Positions 54,201 to 63,200 of a stretch of 64,000 nt of DNA are shown piece by piece. The DNA is taken from NCBI GenBank assembly GCA_030141605.1, contig JAQGDQ010000013.1, positions 758,447-822,446 of the forward strand. Reading direction: 5' to 3'. Numbering within the stretch: position 1 is the first letter of the stretch; every line of letters begins with the position of its first letter. Both the position numbers and the translations under genes were made by a program. This DNA is from Tubiluchus corallicola (taxonomy: Eukaryota; Priapulida; Priapulimorpha; Priapulimorphida; Tubiluchidae). Below the pieces are notes generated by a model. The model did not search any database, was not told the DNA's origin, and saw nothing but the letters and a program-made list of their open reading frames with translations.

Positions 54201-57200
54201 AAAACTTGTTACTGTATACTGTACATATTCACTCAAAACACCTAGTCACCTAGTGCTTGAGCTGCAGTTGGTGGTGACCTTGTTTCCCCTGTGAAAAGCA
54301 GCGGGAACTTTAAAAGCAAACCGCTGGTCAAGTGATTAAAAGTTTAGCTTCCAGAAACAACGAGGTTAATTGCAGCGGACAAGCGGGTGACAGATTCAAA
54401 GCAAAACCGCTAAGCTAACATATTAGTGCATGTAATAAATGTACTGCACATGCTTACAAACTGTACCTTGCTGTACTTAATGTGACTGTTTCTACGTATA
54501 TTATAGTGCACAAAACCGATGTAAAGATGACATAAAAGCTGTAAGTTTCTTATTTTAAATAAGCGAAGGAAAAGAATTGAGCCAATTAAGTGGAGTTATT
54601 TGAGTCAATTACCGGCAGTTTTACACACATTTGAATAGGAGCAGTCCGTTCAGACGTTTTTGAATCACTTAGGTGACTGATTCTATTAACCGTGAGTCTA
54701 ACGAACGGCGCCTACTGTATAACATAATGTGTTCTTTTGGTTACCAGATATGAAATACAAAGTTGAAACAAAATGCCTAAGCAATCTGGGAAATCACAAG
54801 TCATGGCATCATAGCTTCAGCTTGATTTCTTTGACTAAAAAACTGAAAGTGACACTGTCATTTGTCACTAACAGCCTGTGATTAAAGACTAAAGATAACT
54901 AGTCAATTATAAGTATGTCTTAGAACTTAAGAACTTAGGAAGTGTTTAAGGGTAAATAAACTAACACTTTAAATATTGACTGGTTTGTTAGAATAGTGGA
55001 GATCAAATTAGAATCAATCACCATTGCAAAATAAGCCTTTTCATAGTTTTGTTGTGCGCACGTGCAGTATCTGTAGGTCAGATGTCAAATGTACAGCAAC
55101 ACATCTTAACTACAACCTTCATGTGACATGTGGGTAAAGCATGGGTAGCAGGATCTTGCTTGGGAACAAGAAAAAATGAACTAGGTAAGGTTCTAGCTAG
55201 CTGTTAAAAACTGTCACTAAGCATGGGTTGCAAAGCATTGTCAAGCGTACGCTAATGTGTTGTGTGGTTAACCTTTGACCTTTTCACGATCATCATCAAT
55301 CATTGGCACTGTGAAAAGGCTTATTGACATGTCATGGTTAAAACGTTTGGCTGGTTTTCTTTCGAAAAGACTCAGAAGTTTAAGAATTTTTAGCTGTTTG
55401 CATCGCAATAATAAAACGGATGTAGTAAGCTTTAGTACACAGTTGATCTCGTACTTACCTATTTTATGTGCTGCACGATATTCCGTATTGAGAGCAACGA
55501 ATTGAGGAATTATATAAGCTAGGAGGTCACTACGAATGTATCCTGAATATCCGCCAACTATAAGTAATATGTTGCCATCACGTATTGCGGAAACATGAGC
55601 ACTTCTGCCGATACCAGGTGGAGTAACTGAAAAACACAGATATCAAATATATGTTTTTTCAACTTTACATGCTCTTGTACCCACAACACAGTCTTATGGA
55701 ATATTTAAAAACCTTCTGAATTGTTCATGATGTTCAATTACATCAACAATTGTGATTAATCTGATAACAAGTACTACAGAGCTGTCATGATACAACCTTT
55801 CGTATGCATAAACTTTTACTTTAGGTTTATAATACAGACATAACTGTCATGATAAGACTTTTTGTATGCATAAATTTTTACTTTAGGTTTATAACACAGA
55901 CAGAACTGTCATGATATGACTTCGTATGCATAAACTTTTACTTTAGGTTTATAACACAGACATAACTGTCATGATACGACTTTTCGTATGCATAAACTTT
56001 TATTTTAGGTTTATAACAGAGACAGAACTGTCATGTACGACTTTTCGTAAGCATAAATTTTTACTTTAGGTTTATAACACAGACAGAACTGTCCAGAACT
56101 GTCATGATACGACTTTTCGTATGCATAAACTTTTACTTTAGGTTTATAACACAGACATAACTGTCATGATACGACTTTTCGTATGCATAAACTTTTACTT
56201 TAGGTTTATAACACAGACAGAACTGTCATGATACGACTTTTCGTATGCATAAACTTTTACTTTAGGTTTATAACACAGACAGAACTGTCATGATACAACT
56301 TTTCGTACGCATAAATTTTCACTTTAGGCTTATAACACAGACTAAATACACACACATTAAATTTCTCTCACAAAAAAAACTACTTCATCGGTATCTACTA
56401 GAGTTGAGATGGTTAGGCTTTTTAACTAACCATTTAATCATTATTAATTACGGTCGGTTAACCGGTTCCGATGACGTCATACATATAAGAACATATTGAA
56501 TACACATGACTTACACGAAATTAAGTGGTGTGGTTCAAACCTAGCATGTGCCGGAGAAAGTGTCCAACATGGCGGCATTTTCATAACATGCACGAATGAA
56601 AGACTTGCAATTTACTGTTTAGATGCTTCGATCTTAGGCAACCAGATTAACCGAAACAATCTTGTAAATAGTACAGTTTTATGTAAGTGTGACATTGCTA
56701 ACTGCATAGGCCAACTCAGAAAAGATACAAAGTTTCATTAATACAGATACATAGAAAACTTGCTCAAATAACGGTTAAATGGCTAGTGATTTTCTAATCA
56801 CTAGCGGTCACTTAAACTGTCTCAGTCCTAATATCAGCATCAGAAAATAAAATATGCTAACAAGTAGGTCACATTGCAGAATATCCCAATTGCAAAAAAA
56901 CGGATAAGATAATGATCAAACTCGAACATTGCAATTAACACACATTAGTAAATATTTAAAACAAGTTAAAGATGTCAGAACATGTCAGCCAATACAAACC
57001 CGTTGGATAGTTATCAGTTTTGAAAGCTCTGGCAAGACGCTGAAAATCTACCCAAACGTGACAACCGAGATGATATACGTGAATGGACGCATCATGGCAG
57101 CCGGCTTGCTCAAAGTCATGATCAAACGCATTACCTCCAAATATTAGCATATAGTTGCCTAAGAAAGATAAGAACAAAAAGATTTAATAATTAATTGCTT

Positions 57201-60200
57201 CATATCAAAAAAATTATAAACCAACATTTCCCATAGCATAAGACGCACATTGCAACAAATATTGTTCATAACGCCTCTTGAGGGCACTGCAGGGAAATTG
57301 TTACTGTAAGCGTTTTTAAACTTTGCTTTAAACTGGTGTGATAGCAGATGTTAACATTCACACATTTTTTGCTTTATCGAAGCAAGGGAGCTCAGTATTT
57401 TCGTCTACTTCTATCCACAGGACCCCAAAGCTCTATAATTAACTCATAACACATCTAAATTTGCGACTTTTAGGGTTTACCAAATTCACATGTACAGGAT
57501 AGTCATTTTCAGTCACTTGACCATGATAGATGTAAGCTTTATGACTTTTATAAACCAAATTAACAGCTATTTCGTCCATTAATTACCTAATAGCATTTGC
57601 AAGTACTGCATGATTATACATTTCTCTTTTTCGACTTTTTTAATTGACTTAGCTCATTACGTTTCAATTTTCGAATATGTAACATGGATTATTAACCGCA
57701 GCATGCAATGTTAACACCGCTACATTAATACAATAATTAACAACAATCTAGAAAACTATAGATGATATAATCTTAGTAAATTATTTGCAAAATATACAGT
57801 AAATCTTATGCTTTTTCTAACAATCAAAGCATACATAATTAATCTGCAGAAATTACTCTAGGAATCAAGGAATTTAAACTAATCACTTGAATGTTTTTCG
57901 GCACTAATTACAAAGCAGCCTAATTTGTAATGCAATGATCCTGAATAAATTTGATGATAAATAAATGATGATAAGAATGATACTAGCTAGCAAAACACAG
58001 CGTTCACCAAACCCGCAGATCAAAACCAATCACTCACTTGCTGCTCACTAGATTTAGAACAAACATCAACTTCTAGTAAAACGATAAGCTGAAATTACCG
58101 ATATGGTTACAAAAAATCTTCTAAAATTAAAAGCATCGCAAGGTGGCATAAAGCAAAGTTTAATATGAAGACATCTTTGTGGAAATATACACTAATATCT
58201 CGGTTTGCCGGACAAAAGCGGGGAGAAGTCGATCTGAATTTGCCGATTGTCTGTATTTTCCAATACTAAACTCATAAAGTAGGCGACGTCTATTAGACTC
58301 ACGGTAATGTAGAATCAATCACCTAACTGTCTCAACAACATCTAGTATTGACTCAAATAACTCCACATAATTGACTCTAAAGCACTTGCACATGCTGATT
58401 AAGCTAATAAACGCGCTGATACACAAGCTACATGTGTGTTGTTACATGCTCTTTGGATGTAAACAAATTGATGACCTGCCAACTAGTGGTCAGGTCAAGA
58501 AAAAACGGAATGTGTCCGTAGTATGCATGACTTTCTACAGACCAGATTTTGTCTGCATTTATTGATGTCCATAAAAGAGTGGTCTGGCAAACCGAGATAT
58601 GAGTGTAATACCATTTAAAAAGAAATACTGTGAAATGCAGCACCAATGCAATTAAAAAATACGTCTGTAAAAAATAAAAGCATTATAAGAGTGTTAAAGT
58701 TTGATGAAGTATAAAAAATTAACATTTTTACCAACAATATGAGCAGTATGAAAAGCCCTAGGCCTCGGTGCATGGAAGCCAGTTTGTTTTCTTTGATAAA
58801 GACTAATACCATCCTCATCATGTAGTAGTGACCAAACATGTTCCTCCGTATGAAACGTCCACAGCTGCGAAACACGTTTCCCAAATTTTGCTAAATGTCG
58901 GTGCGTGGAAAAACCACCAAAAATAATGAGTGATTTAGTTTCCGAGTGATACACTGCGCTATGACCGGCCACGCTATGAAGTTCCGGCTTGCTGTTCCTG
59001 TACACGACACGCTGCCACATAGGTGGCTCCACGTGCAAGTTAATTCTGTACATATCAGAGGAAAACGAACCATTTTCGCGAATGCCACCGTAAACGTAAA
59101 TCCATTCGTTTTTTACTACTGTCATAGAATGATACGCCACGGCTAGCCGTTTCATATCATTAAATGTTACACTTTGTAGTATCCATCTGTTCGTTGATGG
59201 AGTATAAATCCAGAGTTCATTGGAATATCTTCCGCTTGTTAAGATTCCACCAAACATCACAATGCTGCTATGATACTGTACAATGGCGTGGCCATACCTA
59301 CCCTCGGGTAACACGCCTCCTAGTGGCGCCACTGTTGCCCATTGATTTACACTAAAATTGAACACAGATAATTCACTAGAAATGTTGTTTAGAGTATTTC
59401 CACCAAATATCCATATACTATTTGTATAAGGTAAAAACACGCCGGCATGATGAGCACGCGGTGTAAAACCACAGTTAGCACATGTGACATTATGCCACGA
59501 ATTTTGTCCCTCTAGACTATTGGTAGAAATACTGCAATCCTGGCCAACGTAACCTTCATTGCAAATGCACCTAAAATGTAGGAAAATGATAACATTTAGC
59601 ATTAAATGTTTTAGACAGTTTAAAATTACAATTAAACTTAAAAATTGCTAGAAATTTAGCTAGTCAACACAAAATAAAGAAATTTACATTAGTGCACACT
59701 ATCAACAATGAATAAGGAAGGCCGTATAACATACATCGTCTCATCAGTTAGAATTGCCCATTGCCCTAATAACACTATATTAGTTAATACTAACATACTG
59801 TTAACTAATGCTAACAAGCATTAATACAATGTTAACCTAACAGCACTATAGTTAATACTACAAGTGTTACAGCATTTCATTTAACACTTAAGATTGGAAG
59901 TTTCTCACATTATTGCCCAAGTGATTCAGCTGACAACAAAAAATAGCAACTCCCGGAAGGTTTACGATTCCCCACGAACAAGAAATTGGTTCGTGAAGCA
60001 GATTAGGATTAGAGTTGGGGTTGGGTTAGTGTTAGGGCATTTAAATTGTGTGGGAAATTGTAAACTGTTTCCGCAACTCCAATTATATGATGACCTCTGA
60101 TTATTGAGCAGATTTGATACTTGTGTAAAGTAAAACGATGGTACATTGGTACACTGTACAAATTTACAATTCAGAACTTTCAGTTCACGTAAACCTACCT

Positions 60201-63200
60201 TCTTTCATGCAGGTTAATAGAATCATTGCACTTGCCACGATTGAGCAATACACCACAGTCATTTGGACACAATTCTCTATCACAAGCTTCACCCGACCAG
60301 CCGGGAAGGCAACTGCAAATGCCGCTTCTACAGCTGCCGTGGATTCCACAGTTATTCGGACAATCTTCAATCCAGTAAGTAGCTTCAAAACCGTCTAGCA
60401 CATAATTAGTGTCGCTGAATAGGTGCAACAATAACTACAACGTAAAACAATGACTATTATAAACAATGTAAATTCAAGGAAGCAGATTGTTTAGCAATAT
60501 TTAAATATAAGGTGCTGCATGCTACCACAATTTGAAGTGTTTAAAATTTTTTCTTACTTAGCTACTAAATATTATCTGAAAAATCATATCAATTAGTGTA
60601 TACAGAGTGGAAAAAAATAGAATAGTCAACATTTAATTTTACATTTTGCAACAAAAACCATGCTAAAGGAAAACTGGATGATTGATTAGACTAAAAGTTA
60701 TTTTAACTTACTGTCCAAAATATACATTTTCTTTATCTATAAAACTTAGCAATTGTTTCTAATATTTGAATAATTACCTTGGAAAGTTAATTAACGGAAA
60801 CCGAACGCGGCTATCACTTACGTCACAAACTAACCAGAGTTTATGCAATAGTAGGTATCTTCCCCTATGTATCAAGCATGTTTGCGTAAGAGAATATTGC
60901 TATAAGATGCTGATGTTATATCAAGAGAATGACCTTTAAGTCTTATTGGCATTACCAACGAACACTGCAGTTCATGATCATGCTTATCACGGCACGGCAT
61001 CATTTTGTGGGTAACACAAAAGTCATACGATGTCACATTCACATGGCCGACGAATAGGGGCCTTTGACAGTCTTAGCGGATTCACTCAGCCGCGCATACT
61101 TTGAAAGTTTAACAAAATGTAACTATCCGAGGTAATTATTATTTAATCTCAGATTTGATTTAGAAAAAACTGTTGTAGTTTTCAATATTTCAGAATGTAT
61201 TTTATTTTGAACCAATGTTTACACAAATGTTTTATAGGTTTTCCTTTAATGTTTAAATTTGCATTAGTGAACACGGCCACAAAATGTCAAATTAACGTTT
61301 CTACAAATTTTGCAAACAATGAAAGAATAAATAAAAAATGCACAAACAATCACAGTTGCCAATAACAAAACAGTTTTGCTAGCTGTCTGTAACATTAGAA
61401 ACTAAAACAAATTATTTCACTTTGTCCGAAGTACCATTTTTAAATTTTACACACCAAAATTTAGCTGTGAAAATATGTGCTTACGTATCCAGATGTGGCT
61501 GTAAAATGAATCGTTTCAGATGAACCACTGAGAGAAGCCAAAAGGGGAGCACTGTAGGAATTTCCATCGTGCAGAAACAAGTAATCGTACAAACACTCAG
61601 TGTCGAACTTGGTAAATTTTATTGTTATAAATTTCCTAGAACTTGCAGCTGAAAATAATGACATAGAATTTAATATCATCTATTTCATCTGTTATCAAAG
61701 GGAATTAAAATTAGATAAATTCACTCGGTTTGCCGGACAAAAAGTTTTAACATTGTTTTAGGAACTTTTACATATACAGTAGTGAATTTTTCACATTGCA
61801 AAGTTGAAGAAGTAATGCATTCAGAATTCACTACACTAATATCTCAGTTTGCCGGACAAAACGGGGAGACGTCGGTCCGAATTTGCCAATTGTCCGTATT
61901 TACTGATACTAAGCTAATACAGTAGGTGACGTGTATTGCACTTACGGTAATGTAGAACCAATTGCCTAATTGTCTCAAAAATGTCTAGTACAGGCCGCTC
62001 CTATGCAAAAGTGTATAAAAACAGTCGGCAAATGAACCAAAATTATGAATACTAAATCACTTAGACACGCTGATTAAACCACTTAAACATCCTGACATAC
62101 AAGCTACACATGTATCGTTACTCGCTGCTTGATTACACTGATGTAATGATGTAAACAAATGACGGCCCACCAACTAGCGGTCAACTCGCGAAACAACGGA
62201 GTGTCCGTAGTATGCAGGACTTTTCAACGGTACAGATTTTGCCTGATTCTTCCGATATCCGTAAAAGCGAGGTTCGGCAAACCAAGATATGAGTGTACAT
62301 ACATTTCTGCAAATTACTAAATCTTTGTAATTATTTTACTAAGAGGCAAAGCACTGCAAAATAGTTTCAAAAAATATTTCTCATTGTCTTAGGATTATTA
62401 ATTTACAATTTGCAGAGGTCCTGCAAACAGAGATAGGAGTGTTTTTGGTTCGGAGGTGATATTTTTCGGTTACACGGGGAAGTAACCCAATGCTGGCCTG
62501 TACTTGCAGATGAGTCTCAGAACATTACGTAAACTAACTGCTGGCCAAATCCTATAACCTGATGGAAAACAGACTAAAAAAAATCGCTTGTTTTCAATTA
62601 TTTCGATGTCATCGATAAAAAAAAGTGTGGTTACTTTCTTGCTAGGTGCAAAGTCTATAATTGGTCCGTTTCTAGTGAAAGAAACACAACAGAATAATTA
62701 ATGTTATCGTAACCTTATTGATGTAATCATGATCATAATTGTGATTATCATTTTTCAAGGTAATCAGAATCACAGTGTTGTAATTGAGGCTTAATTGTAA
62801 TTAGGGATACTAACGATAATGATACATATTAATAATTAACGTACGCCAAATTTGTATCGTTTAACATCCCTAATTGTAATATTCTGCCTGTAGTTAGCTC
62901 AGGCCTGGCAGCCAGTAGCGAATTTATTACTTAATTTAAGCACAGTGGAAATTACTGTGCCACAGGTTTATTACAGTTTGAATTTGCAAACAATTCTCAC
63001 ACCATTCTATGGTTTACAACACATTTCCATGGAGTGTTTAACTGATTATTGTGTTGGTGTAATCACGTATTTATTTTGTTAAAAAAATGATTAACGAGAT
63101 TACATATCACATTTGGCAGAGAAAAAATGAAATAGTCCATTTGGGCAGAAGGACTTGCCCGTTTTAAGCCCTCTGGACAGATTGACAATTTCGAATTACT

